NCBI RefSeq assembly: GCF_020687165.1
Contig: NZ_JAJEQC010000006.1
Direction: 5' to 3' (one strand)
DNA length: 64,000 nucleotides
DNA from: Hominenteromicrobium mulieris
GTDB lineage: Bacteria > Bacillota > Clostridia > Oscillospirales > Acutalibacteraceae
Made by a program: the position numbers and the translations under genes. Of this stretch, positions 15,599-23,462 are shown one piece after another; the stretch's first letter is position 1, and every line of letters begins with the position of its first letter. The notes below the pieces were generated by a model. It did no database searches. It was not told where the DNA came from and saw only the letters and a program-made list of their open reading frames with translations.

Positions 15599-16093
15599 AT
15601 GCCGTATAATGCCATGAAAAACCGCGCGTTTGTGCCGGAGGAAAAGTTCATGCGCGAGGCGCTTTCGCTTGCGGAAGAAGCCTTTTCGGCAGGTGAAGTG
15701 CCGGTGGGCGCCGTTGTTGTGAAGGACGGCAAAGTCATCGGGCGTGGGCGGAATCGGCGAGAAGAGCATCAGAGTGTGCTTGGCCATGCGGAGCTGGAAG
15801 CGATGGAACAGGCGGCAAAAGTGCTCGGCTCCTGGCGGTTGACCGGCTGTACGCTGTATGTGACGCTGGAGCCGTGTCCCATGTGTGCGGGCGCGACGGT
15901 AAACGCCCGCGTGGACCGCATTGTGTTCGGCACGGAAGACGAAGCTATGGGTGCGTGCGGCACGGCTGTGTCGGTGACGTCGCTCAAAAATGCCTTTAAA
16001 CCCGAATTATACCGAGGATTGCTGTGTGAAGAATGCACGGCAATCCTGCGCCGGTTCTTCAAAGCCAGACGCGCGGAACGAACCGAAAAATAA
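15599..16093 (+). CDS. tadA: tRNA-specific adenosine deaminase TadA
   Basis: 164 residues. Cytidine/deoxycytidylate deaminase fold with the catalytic HAE (H63-A64-E65), the zinc-binding EPCPMCAGA (C93, C96), EVPVGAVVV and a basic C-terminal helix (ILRRFFKARRAER) suited to tRNA binding. TadA converts A34 to inosine in the anticodon of tRNA-Arg(ACG). A start at 15599 is supported by AAGGGG eight bases upstream. A strong terminator follows directly and separates it from the convergent ATP-grasp gene. Confidence 0.92.
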   Translation: MPYNAMKNRAFVPEEKFMREALSLAEEAFSAGEVPVGAVVVKDGKVIGRGRNRREEHQSVLGHAELEAMEQAAKVLGSWRLTGCTLYVTLEPCPMCAGATVNARVDRIVFGTEDEAMGACGTAVSVTSLKNAFKPELYRGLLCEECTAILRRFFKARRAERTEK

Positions 16094-16097
16094 AAGA

Positions 16098-16139
16098 CCC
16101 GCATTGCAAACGGAATTTCCGGCTGCAATGCGGGTTTTT
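16098..16139 (+). terminator. intrinsic terminator of the tadA transcript
   Basis: CCCGCATTGCA (16098-16108) pairs perfectly with TGCAATGCGGG (16124-16134), followed by TTTTT. An A-run before the stem suggests it may also work for the convergent minus-strand gene. Confidence 0.9.
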
Positions 16140-16164
16140 GCGTATGATTTTAAAATTATGTAAA

Positions 16165-17196
16165 CTAAAACTCCGGGATGATGGAGCGGACGAGGGGGCG
16201 GAGGCCGGTGCCGGGGTTCTCCTGCTGGTGGTAGATCTGCCCGTCGTAGGCGGGGAGGTTGTTGCCTTCCACCAAAACGGGACCGGTGGGGGTGATGCCC
16301 ACGTCCCAGCCGACGTACCGCATGTCGGGGCGGATCTTCGCGGCTTTTTTGCACAGCGCAATCGCTTCATCAAAATATGGCACGCGGAAGTTTATGAATG
16401 GCGTGCAGGTATCGGGGTGCATGTCGAAATACATGCCGGTTTTATCGGACATAGCGGGGCGGCGGATGACACCGTCGTCGCAGATGAGCGCGTTGAGCCC
16501 GCCGCTTGTGGTGTTATCTACAAATGAGCCGTGGCGGCCCGTGCGCACAAAGCTGTACAGCACATGCACGTCGCCTTTGTCATCTGTTAAGGTGCAGACG
16601 CGCAGGGTGTTGAGCGAATACGGATACAGCGCGCTCATTTCCGGGTGCTGTTGTAAGGCTTCCTCCACGAGCAGTAAGCCGTTTTGCACCCAGTTTTCGC
16701 GCAGCCTTTTCACGGCCTCTCGGTCGTTTAAATCGGTCCCGGCGCTGTCAAAGCGTTTGACCCCCAGACCGCCGAAGCTTTCCGGCTCTTTTAAAAACAC
16801 CACGGGGTGGTGGCGCAGAAAATCGGCAAGCGCGTCCTCACCGGCTTCATTGAGGTCTAAAAATGACCGTCCGAGGTACGGCGCAAACGTGCGGCAGAAC
16901 AGCAGCTTGTTTTCAAAATAGGGGCGGTCTTCAGGGCTGTTTACCATGCGGGTCAAGCGCCAGTTATCCTGCATGGTGAAGAATGTGTTTCTCGCCTTTG
17001 CGCCGTGGATGTGCGCAAAACCGAAAATGTGGTAATCGTAAAATCCCACGTTATACCGCAAAATGCAGTACAGCATATCCGCCATGATGACGGGTGTGGG
17101 CGTTTTGGTCTCCTTTTTGACGTCGCGAACATACACCATCATGCGCTTTGCGTCAAAACCGCGAATGCGGCGCAGTAAAAGCTCCAGCTTCAGCAT
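16165..17196 (-). CDS. sugar-transfer-associated ATP-grasp protein
   Basis: 343 residues. After an N-terminal helical part, an ATP-grasp core is visible: FLKEPESFGGLGVKRFD (glycine loop after the Lys), GLLLVEEALQQHPEMSALYP, SLNTLRVCTLTD, FVRTGRHGSFVDNTTSGGL, and the metal-binding end VGWDVGITPTGPVLVEGNN. This matches the family named 'sugar-transfer associated ATP-grasp' (ATPgrasp_ST), often found near capsule or exopolysaccharide genes and expected to form an amide or ester using ATP. No glycosyltransferase genes are nearby here, so its substrate is open. No strong Shine-Dalgarno is visible; AAGGAGTTTTTAAGAA lies just upstream of the ATG. Confidence 0.82.
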   Translation of the reverse strand: MLKLELLLRRIRGFDAKRMMVYVRDVKKETKTPTPVIMADMLYCILRYNVGFYDYHIFGFAHIHGAKARNTFFTMQDNWRLTRMVNSPEDRPYFENKLLFCRTFAPYLGRSFLDLNEAGEDALADFLRHHPVVFLKEPESFGGLGVKRFDSAGTDLNDREAVKRLRENWVQNGLLLVEEALQQHPEMSALYPYSLNTLRVCTLTDDKGDVHVLYSFVRTGRHGSFVDNTTSGGLNALICDDGVIRRPAMSDKTGMYFDMHPDTCTPFINFRVPYFDEAIALCKKAAKIRPDMRYVGWDVGITPTGPVLVEGNNLPAYDGQIYHQQENPGTGLRPLVRSIIPEF

Positions 17197-17333
17197 TTCT
17201 TAAAAACTCCTTACGAAATTCTTACAATTTTAAATAAAATACAAGAATGATTTTTGTTGATTTTATTATAGCATAAACCTGTTTAAAAGGAAAGAAAAAG
17301 ATTTGCAAATAATATTAGCAAATGCTTTTGCAA

Positions 17334-17363
17334 AGCGAAACCCCGCTGCGTTAAACAGCGGGG
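17334..17363 (-). terminator. terminator of the CorC/HlyC gene
   Basis: CCCCGCTG (17341-17348) pairs with CAGCGGGG (17356-17363), followed on the minus strand by TTTCGCTTT. It lies 34 bases past the transporter stop codon. The rest of the 17197-17396 gap is AT-rich with no other clear feature. Confidence 0.65.
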
Positions 17364-17396
17364 CGCAATTAGGAACGATTTATGAATTATGGAATT

Positions 17397-18656
17397 TTAT
17401 GCTTCTTCGGACTCTTCCTTTTTCGGGGACACAGTGATGCGCACGCGGGTGGCACGCTGGTACTCTGTTTCTTCTACAACGACATGCAGGTTTTCAAAAT
17501 CAAAGCAGTCGCCCTTTTCGGGGATGCGATCGAGCTGCTCGATGACCCAACCGTTGATGGTGGAGGCTTCGGAATCGGACTTCAAATGGAAGTATTCAAG
17601 AAGGTCGTCAAGGTTGGTGGAGCAATCGACAAGGTATTCGTTGTCGCTGACCTTTTGAAACGCTTCCACTACTTCGTCGTGTTCGTCCCAGATCTCGCCG
17701 ACAAGCTCTTCGATGATGTCTTCCAGCGTGACGATGCCCTCGGTGCCGCCGAACTCATCCACGATGACGGCAAGGTGCGATTTGTTCTGCTGCAAAAGCT
17801 TTAAAAGCGCGGAAATTTTCATCGAAGGCGGGATGAACTCCACGGGCTTGATGATCTGCTTCACCGCGTTGCCGTCGCGCAGCACGAGGTTATGAAAATC
17901 TTTCTCATTGATAATGCCGACGATGCTGTCAATCGTCTCCTCATACACCGGCAGGCGCGAAAAGCCTGTTTCCGTAAAGAGGTCGGCGACTTCCTGCACG
18001 GTGCTCGTCTTATCCACGGCTTCCACGTCTACGCGCGGCGTCATGATATCGATGGCTTCAAGGTCGTCGAACTCAATGACGTTGTGGATAAGCTCGCTTT
18101 CGTTTTCATTGATACCGCCGTCGTGCTCGGCTTCCTCCACGATGGTGAGCAGTTCGCTTTCCGAAATGGTACGATCGTTAGAGACCTTTACGAATTTTTT
18201 CACCAGCTTTTTGATGCCCACAAGACATACGTTAATGGGCTTGAAGACGTAAATGAGCACGTTGATGATGGGCGCGGAAAACATAGCGAACGCTTCCGGG
18301 GACTCTTTTGCGATGCTTTTCGGCGTGACCTCGCCGAAAATGAGCACGATGATCGTCATGGCGATGGTGGAAACGGTGGGACCGTTGTCGCCGAATGCTT
18401 TGATAAACAAAACGGTGGCGAGAGAAGACGCACTGATGTTGACGATGTTGTTTCCCACCAGAACGGAAGAGATGAGCTCGTCGTAATTATCCACGAGCTT
18501 ATAGGCGAGCTTTGCGCGCTTGTTGCCGTTATCGGTCAAGTTTTTGAGCCGGATACGGTTGAGCGACGAAAACGCCGTTTCCGTGGCGGAGAAATAGGCG
18601 GACAAAACGATCAGAACGATCAACGCTATGATCAACCCTGTACTGTGACTGTCCAT
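17397..18656 (-). CDS. CNNM/CorC (hemolysin C) family transporter
   Basis: 419 residues. An N-terminal DUF21/CNNM membrane domain (three to four helices; SAYFSATETAFSSLNRIRLK, VLVGNNIVNISASSLAT, LIFGEVTPKSIAKE) is followed by a CBS pair (IDIMTPRVDVEAVD, SRLPVYEETIDSIVGI, AVIVDEFGGTEGIVTLEDI) and a CorC_HlyC C-terminal domain. Members export or balance Mg2+ and Co2+ or other divalent ions, with CBS domains sensing nucleotides. The 'hemolysin' name is historical. The ribosome binding site is weak (AGG about 15 bases upstream). Confidence 0.92.
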   Translation of the reverse strand: MDSHSTGLIIALIVLIVLSAYFSATETAFSSLNRIRLKNLTDNGNKRAKLAYKLVDNYDELISSVLVGNNIVNISASSLATVLFIKAFGDNGPTVSTIAMTIIVLIFGEVTPKSIAKESPEAFAMFSAPIINVLIYVFKPINVCLVGIKKLVKKFVKVSNDRTISESELLTIVEEAEHDGGINENESELIHNVIEFDDLEAIDIMTPRVDVEAVDKTSTVQEVADLFTETGFSRLPVYEETIDSIVGIINEKDFHNLVLRDGNAVKQIIKPVEFIPPSMKISALLKLLQQNKSHLAVIVDEFGGTEGIVTLEDIIEELVGEIWDEHDEVVEAFQKVSDNEYLVDCSTNLDDLLEYFHLKSDSEASTINGWVIEQLDRIPEKGDCFDFENLHVVVEETEYQRATRVRITVSPKKEESEEA

Positions 18657-18792
18657 CTGAGAAAAAATAACCTGTCTTTCCTACAAAAAATTTGCCGCAG
18701 CCATATGCCGCTTGGCATGTATGATAATATCGTATATTACCACAATACGCGAAAAAAAGCAAATCGAAAACCTGTAAATTTTTTGAAAACGC

Positions 18793-18826
18793 AAAAAGCG
18801 CAGGAGCTTTTCAAAACTTCCGCGCC
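18793..18826 (-). terminator. terminator of the lipoprotein gene
   Basis: On the minus strand GGCGCGGAA (18826-18818) and CTCCTGCGC (18806-18798) form a bulged stem with TTTTGAAAA in the loop, followed by TTTTT. Confidence 0.55.
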
Positions 18827-18839
18827 TTTTTACAGAGCT

Positions 18840-19427
18840 TTATGAAATTTGTGCACGCTCTTTCGGCAAAAACGTGAGCTTTACGCGCGCCGAGCCGTTT
18901 TCGTTCGGATAGTAATAAAGGTAAAGCAGCGACTCGTTTTTACCGAGACCGCGCCACTGGTATTGTAAGGCGCAGACATTTTCGCCGCCTGCATCTTTTT
19001 GCAGCGCCGCAAAAAGCGTATCGGTATCGTCTTCGGCGGAAACGCCGTCCATGTTCACGTCGGTCGTGAACGGTCCGCCGAGCGCTTTTTCAAGCTCATC
19101 ATAGCAGGTGCGCATGTATGAAAAGCCGTCATCATTCGGCGTGCACGGTACGGTGAGCTCTGCGTAGTTGAGCTTGCCGGCGGAGGTTTCATCGCCGCGG
19201 TATGCATCAAACGAGAGCTGCACATCGGCGGTTTTGCCGTAAACGTCAACGGTATAATCGGAGAGCGCCTGTTCGGTAGTACCGAGCGTTTTCAGCGCAT
19301 CGGTTTTCCCCTGTCCCACAGAGCCGATAAACGTTTCGGGGAATGAGGCTTTCGAGCCGGTTGAGCACCCGACAAGGCATGTAAACATCGCCAAAAGGCA
19401 GAACATGATCGCAAATTGCTTTTTCAT
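18840..19427 (-). CDS. lipoprotein of unknown function
   Basis: About 195 residues. The signal peptide MKKQFAIMFCLLAMFTCLVGC ends in the lipobox LVGC; the mature part is a soluble extracytoplasmic domain with GGPFTTDVNMDGVSAEDDTD and a C-terminal beta-rich region (LQYQWRGLGKNESLLYLYYY). No family recognised. A GTG at 19439 would add MVKT; neither start has a strong ribosome binding site. It is followed by a terminator, and the AT-rich secreted protein gene lies 41 bases upstream on the same strand. Confidence 0.7.
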   Translation of the reverse strand: MKKQFAIMFCLLAMFTCLVGCSTGSKASFPETFIGSVGQGKTDALKTLGTTEQALSDYTVDVYGKTADVQLSFDAYRGDETSAGKLNYAELTVPCTPNDDGFSYMRTCYDELEKALGGPFTTDVNMDGVSAEDDTDTLFAALQKDAGGENVCALQYQWRGLGKNESLLYLYYYPNENGSARVKLTFLPKERAQIS

Positions 19428-19468
19428 TGTCTTAACCACTCACTTGTTATGATTAAATATTATTGAGA

Positions 19469-20227
19469 TTATGAAAATATATAGTGGTCATATAATTGCC
19501 GTCCACCAACATTTACATAGAGGATTACTTCCATACCACCATTTGCATTGATGGGAACAATATATTGATTTGTGGGCATTTCGTCGGTTTTCGAATACAT
19601 TGTATTTTTTGAAGGAGCATATCGAGTAAAATCAATTACTTTGTGCTGATCTTCTTTTAGAAGTTTATAGGAAGATGAGCTTTTTTGATATAAATCACCA
19701 TATCCGCTAAACCAGAGGCGAATAGAACTGGGTGCCGTTCCAGCATCAGCTTTGTATGTGAAATATGAGCCAATCATGTGGTAATACCAACGATCCGAAA
19801 TTTCAAGGTTATACACGCATGTATAACTAACTTTAATTCCCTCTTGATTGAACGGCTGTGTGTATCCGTCCACGGGTTGAATAGGAGGATTTAAAAGTTC
19901 GGCGACGGAATTGTTTTTGAAAGAATTACCATCTTCGTCAGTTGAAATTTCAAAGACACTGGTTAATGTTTTTTTGGTGCCTTCTGTGTTTTGAATACGG
20001 AGAGCGGATGAATTGCTATCTTGTTCAATCCAGATGACAGAGTCATCTTTGATTTCGACATCACAATCTTCAATGAATTTGTAAATAGATTCAGGTAAGG
20101 TTTGAGCGGAAAATGTTTGAACTTTTTCTAGAGACGCCGAAGTGGAGAAAGTGGGTTCGCTTGCATATACGAATACGCTAGATAAAAGCAAAAGCATAGA
20201 AATGACTGTTGAGACCAATTTCTTCAT
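19469..20227 (-). CDS. secreted protein of unknown function, AT-rich
   Basis: 252 residues with a signal peptide (MKKLVSTVISMLLLLSSVFVYA). The mature chain is rich in Ser, Tyr, Asn and Asp and has beta-strand-like stretches (GIKVSYTCVYNLEI, SIRLWFSGYGDLYQ, GGMEVILYVNVGG). AAAGGAGTTTCTC precedes the ATG. Codon use differs plainly from its neighbours: many A/T-ending codons such as ATT, AAT and TTA, while surrounding genes favour C/G endings. It lies in an AT-rich block (about 19440-20540). This suggests recent horizontal acquisition. No homologue recognised. Confidence 0.75.
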   Translation of the reverse strand: MKKLVSTVISMLLLLSSVFVYASEPTFSTSASLEKVQTFSAQTLPESIYKFIEDCDVEIKDDSVIWIEQDSNSSALRIQNTEGTKKTLTSVFEISTDEDGNSFKNNSVAELLNPPIQPVDGYTQPFNQEGIKVSYTCVYNLEISDRWYYHMIGSYFTYKADAGTAPSSIRLWFSGYGDLYQKSSSSYKLLKEDQHKVIDFTRYAPSKNTMYSKTDEMPTNQYIVPINANGGMEVILYVNVGGRQLYDHYIFS

Positions 20228-20503
20228 GAGAAACTCCTTTCATCTAAATAAACTTTAGAATAAATTGCAAATAATTACACAGCATTTTTAATACTCAAAT
20301 GTACAAATACGCATTAGAGTTTGTAAGGCGAAATTTAAAGAAGACTTTAAATGTGCATCGGAAGCACCTCAATTTAAAATAAGTTATTTGTACAAGTCAA
20401 CATTAACATATATACAGCTAAATGTCAATATTATTTAGAATAAGTATTAGAAATTTTCGAGTTCAGAAATGCAAGGAATTCACCATTGATTGATAAATAT
20501 TGA
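20228..20503. other. AT-rich intergenic stretch
   Basis: The 385-base gap between the divergent secreted-protein gene and hflX is AT-rich. Apart from the hflX promoter at its right end, no gene, terminator or RNA was recognised. Short direct repeats of TGAT/AAAT are present near 20485-20505. Confidence 0.5.
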
Positions 20504-20531
20504 TTGTTTTCTTCTTTGTTTTCTGTATAAT
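20504..20531 (+). promoter_or_regulatory. sigma-A-type promoter of hflX
   Basis: TTGTTT (20504-20509), 16-base spacer, TATAAT (20526-20531); hflX starts at 20613. Confidence 0.6.
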
Positions 20532-20612
20532 AGAAAGTGGGAAACAACAAACTGCGGCGGAAAACGCTGCGGCTTTGAAACGATAGATCAGAAATGAAAA
20601 AAGGAGAACCTT

Positions 20613-21887
20613 ATGAATTATACGGAAAACGTAATCGTGCCGGAGCGCACGCTTTTGGTCTCGCTGGACACGGGCGAGTATGACGCGGAGGAATCGCTGC
20701 GCGAGCTGTGGGAGCTTGCAAAAAGCGGCGGCGCGGAGCCTATTGCGACGATGATGCAGAAGCGCCCCTCCCCGGAGACCGCGACGTGTGTAGGCAGCGG
20801 TATGGTGGAGGAAATTCGGAATTTCTGTGAGAACAACGAGATTGAGCTGATTATTTTTGACCGCGAGCTGACGCCGACGCAGATCCGCAACCTTGAAAAT
20901 GCGACAGACGTGCGCGTTGTGGACCGCACGATGCTGATCCTCGATATTTTTGCGCAGCGTGCGCAGAGCCGCGCAGGTAAGGTGCAGGTGGAAGCGGCGC
21001 AGCTGAAATACCTTCTGCCACGTTTGACCGGCAAAGGCACGGCGCTTTCGCGTCTCGGCGGCGGCATCGGCACGCGCGGCCCGGGCGAAACGAAGCTGGA
21101 GACCGACCGCCGACACATTCGCCGCAGAATTGAAGCGCTGCGCGAGCAGTTGAAGAAAATTGAAGTCGGCCGCCACGAAACGCAGCGCCGCCGCGAAAAG
21201 GACGGCACGGTGACGGTGGCGCTTGTCGGCTACACGAACGCGGGCAAATCGACCTTGATGAATCTCTTGACGCAAGCGGGCGTTTTGGCGGAGGATAAGC
21301 TTTTCGCGACGCTGGACCCCACGGCGCGCGCGTTGAAGCTGCCCGGCGGCAAGACCGTTATGCTCATCGATACGGTCGGCCTTGTGCGCCGCTTGCCGCA
21401 CCATTTGGTGGAGGCGTTTCGCTCCACGTTGGAGCAGGCTGCAACGGCGGACATCATTTTGAACGTGTGCGATGCTTCCAGCCCCGAAGCGCGCACGCAC
21501 TTGGACGTGACAAATGAAATTTTGCAGAGCCTCGGCTGCGGTGACCGCCCGGTTATCCCGGTGCTCAATAAATGGGATCTTGTGGGCGATGCGGACAGCG
21601 CTTTGCATTTGACGGGCGCGGTGCGCATCAGTGCGCTGAAAAACGAAGGCATCCCGGCGCTTTTGCAGGCGATTGAAGATAACCTGCCGGTGAAGCCTGT
21701 GGACGTGACGGCGCTGCTGCCGTTTGCAAAGACGGGCATTGCGGCACAGCTGAGAAAAGTGGGCGCGCTCGTCTCCGAAGAATACGTGCCGGAAGGGCTC
21801 CTTATTCATGCCCGTGTGGAGCCGCGCGAAATGGCGCTGATAAAGCCCTATATCGTAGAAAACAATTCCGAAAGCGAAAATGTATAA
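20613..21887 (+). CDS. hflX: GTPase HflX
   Basis: 424 residues. An N-terminal HflX domain (CVGSGMVEEIRNFC, ELTPTQIRNLE, VVDRTMLILDIFAQRAQSR) is followed by the Gly-rich GGGIGTRGPGETKLETDRR linker and a G domain. G1 is GYTNAGKST (residues 206-214), G2/G3 are TLDPTARAL and DTVGLVRRLP, and G4 is NKWD. HflX binds the ribosome and splits or rescues stalled 70S particles under stress. AAAAAAGGAGAACC precedes the ATG. No clear terminator separates it from the arg operon, which has its own promoter. Confidence 0.95.
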   Translation: MNYTENVIVPERTLLVSLDTGEYDAEESLRELWELAKSGGAEPIATMMQKRPSPETATCVGSGMVEEIRNFCENNEIELIIFDRELTPTQIRNLENATDVRVVDRTMLILDIFAQRAQSRAGKVQVEAAQLKYLLPRLTGKGTALSRLGGGIGTRGPGETKLETDRRHIRRRIEALREQLKKIEVGRHETQRRREKDGTVTVALVGYTNAGKSTLMNLLTQAGVLAEDKLFATLDPTARALKLPGGKTVMLIDTVGLVRRLPHHLVEAFRSTLEQAATADIILNVCDASSPEARTHLDVTNEILQSLGCGDRPVIPVLNKWDLVGDADSALHLTGAVRISALKNEGIPALLQAIEDNLPVKPVDVTALLPFAKTGIAAQLRKVGALVSEEYVPEGLLIHARVEPREMALIKPYIVENNSESENV

Positions 21888-22027
21888 AGCAGTGTATACA
21901 AATGTATAATATGCGCTATATTCATTCGAAAATGCATATTTTTGAAGATTGAATTTTGAAAAATACACAAATACAAAGCCGAAAAACCCGCATGAAATCT
22001 GGAAATTTCGACAACTTTCAAAAAAGA

Positions 22028-22041
22028 TGAATAAATATTCA
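22028..22041 (+). promoter_or_regulatory. ArgR/AhrC operator (ARG box)
   Basis: TGAATAAATATTCA is a perfect palindrome and fits the ARG-box core TGAATWWWWATTCA. It ends 9 bases before the -35 element of the argG promoter, a position suitable for arginine-dependent control. No argR gene is in this window. Confidence 0.8.
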
Positions 22042-22050
22042 AGAAAAGGG

Positions 22051-22078
22051 TTGATTTTTCCGGAAAACGGTGTATAAT
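22051..22078 (+). promoter_or_regulatory. promoter of the arginine operon
   Basis: TTGATT (22051-22056), 16-base spacer, TATAAT (22073-22078). The argG start codon lies 72 bases past the -10 element. Confidence 0.75.
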
Positions 22079-22149
22079 AATGACCGTTGAAACAAATAAT
22101 TCTCCGCCGCACGATGACGGCGGTTTATGAAAAAAGGAAGGGTTACATC

Positions 22150-23388
22150 ATGGCAAAGGCAAAGAAGGATATTAAAAAGGTCGTTCTGGCGTACTCCGGT
22201 GGTCTGGATACCTCCATCATCATCCCGTGGCTGAAGGAAAACTACAACAACTGCGAGGTCATCGCGGTTTCCGCCGACGTGGGTCAGGGCACGGAGCTTG
22301 ACGGTCTGGAAGAAAAAGCACTGAAGACCGGTGCATCGAAGCTCTACATTGAAGACCTCAAGGAAGAATTCATTCAGGAATATGTTTATCCCACCGTACA
22401 GGCAGGTGCGGTCTACGAGAACAAGTACCTGCTCGGCACGTCCTTTGCCCGCCCGATCATCGCAAAGCGCATCGTTGAAATTGCCAAGGCCGAGGGCGCA
22501 GACGCCATCTGCCACGGCTGCACCGGCAAGGGCAACGATCAGGTTCGTTTCGAGCTGACCATTAAGGCGTTTGCTCCCGAAATGACCATCATCGCTCCGT
22601 GGAGAGAGTGGAGCATCAAATCGAGAGAAGAAGAAATCGAGTATGCGGAAGCACACAACATTCCGCTGAAGATCAACCGTGAAACAAACTACTCCAAGGA
22701 TAAGAACATCTGGCATCTGTCCCATGAGGGCCTTGACCTTGAAGATCCGGCAAACGAGCCGCAGTACAACCACCCGGGCTTCCTTGAGCTCGGCGTTTCC
22801 CCGGAGCAGGCCCCGGACGAGCCCACTTATGTGACGATTCATTTTGAAAAGGGCAAGCCGACCGCCATCAACGGCAAGGAAATGAACGGTGTGGAAGTTG
22901 TAACGACGCTCAACGAGCTCGGCGGCAAGAACGGCGTAGGCCTTGCGGATATCGTAGAGAACAGACTTGTCGGCATGAAGAGCCGCGGCGTTTATGAGAC
23001 TCCGGGCGGTGCAATCCTTTACCACGCACACAATAAGCTTGAAGAGCTGTGCCTGGACAGAGACACGTTCCACTACAAGCAGCAGATCGGTTTGAAGTTT
23101 GCGGAACTTGTTTACTACGGCCAGTGGTTCACCCCGCTGCGCGAGGCGCTTTCCGCATTTGTAGATTCCACCCAGCAGACCGTTACCGGCGATGTCAAGC
23201 TGAAGCTTTATAAGGGCAACATCATTGATGCAGGTGTCACCTCTCCGTACAGCCTGTATGACCCGGAGATCGCAACGTTCGATGAGGATGAGGTCTACAA
23301 TCAGGCGGATGCAGACGGCTTCATCAACCTGTTCGGCCTGCCGATCAAGGTTTATGCACACATGAAGGCAAAGACCGAAAATAAATAA
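22150..23388 (+). CDS. argG: argininosuccinate synthase
   Basis: 412 residues, normal length. The N-terminal ATP-binding P-loop is VVLAYSGGLDTSIIIPWLKE, followed by CHGCTGKGNDQVRFE for citrulline/aspartate binding. It joins citrulline and aspartate using ATP to form argininosuccinate, the seventh step of arginine synthesis. It is the first gene of the argGHCJBDF cluster and lies directly behind the ARG box and promoter. The leader holds a small hairpin (CCGCCG/CGGCGG, 22104-22123). GGAAGGG lies 8 bases before ATG 22150; an in-frame ATG at 22114 lacks such a site. Confidence 0.96.
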   Translation: MAKAKKDIKKVVLAYSGGLDTSIIIPWLKENYNNCEVIAVSADVGQGTELDGLEEKALKTGASKLYIEDLKEEFIQEYVYPTVQAGAVYENKYLLGTSFARPIIAKRIVEIAKAEGADAICHGCTGKGNDQVRFELTIKAFAPEMTIIAPWREWSIKSREEEIEYAEAHNIPLKINRETNYSKDKNIWHLSHEGLDLEDPANEPQYNHPGFLELGVSPEQAPDEPTYVTIHFEKGKPTAINGKEMNGVEVVTTLNELGGKNGVGLADIVENRLVGMKSRGVYETPGGAILYHAHNKLEELCLDRDTFHYKQQIGLKFAELVYYGQWFTPLREALSAFVDSTQQTVTGDVKLKLYKGNIIDAGVTSPYSLYDPEIATFDEDEVYNQADADGFINLFGLPIKVYAHMKAKTENK

Positions 23389-23404
23389 TCCAAAAGTAGA
23401 TTTA

Positions 23405-23432
23405 GGGTAGGCATTCATCTGCCTGCCCTTTT
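23405..23432 (+). terminator. terminator-like hairpin between argG and argH
   Basis: GGGTAGGCA (23405-23413) pairs with TGCCTGCCC (23420-23428), one G-U pair, followed by TTTT. It sits in the 74-base argG-argH gap and could lower expression of the distal arg genes relative to argG. Confidence 0.6.
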
Positions 23433-23462
23433 CTGCCATAAACGGGAAGGAAAGATTCAGCC

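Noticed and set aside
20491..20503. ARG-box-like TGATAAATATTGA near the hflX promoter
   Set aside because: Not palindromic in the required way (lacks ATTCA half) and hflX is not an arginine gene; resemblance is due to AT-richness.
20463..22112. Long minus-strand frame opposite hflX
   Set aside because: Antisense shadow of HflX; the translated sequence is His/Arg-rich without domain features.
22104..22123. Hairpin in the argG leader as an attenuator
   Set aside because: Stem of only six pairs and no T-run after it; no Arg-rich leader peptide was seen.
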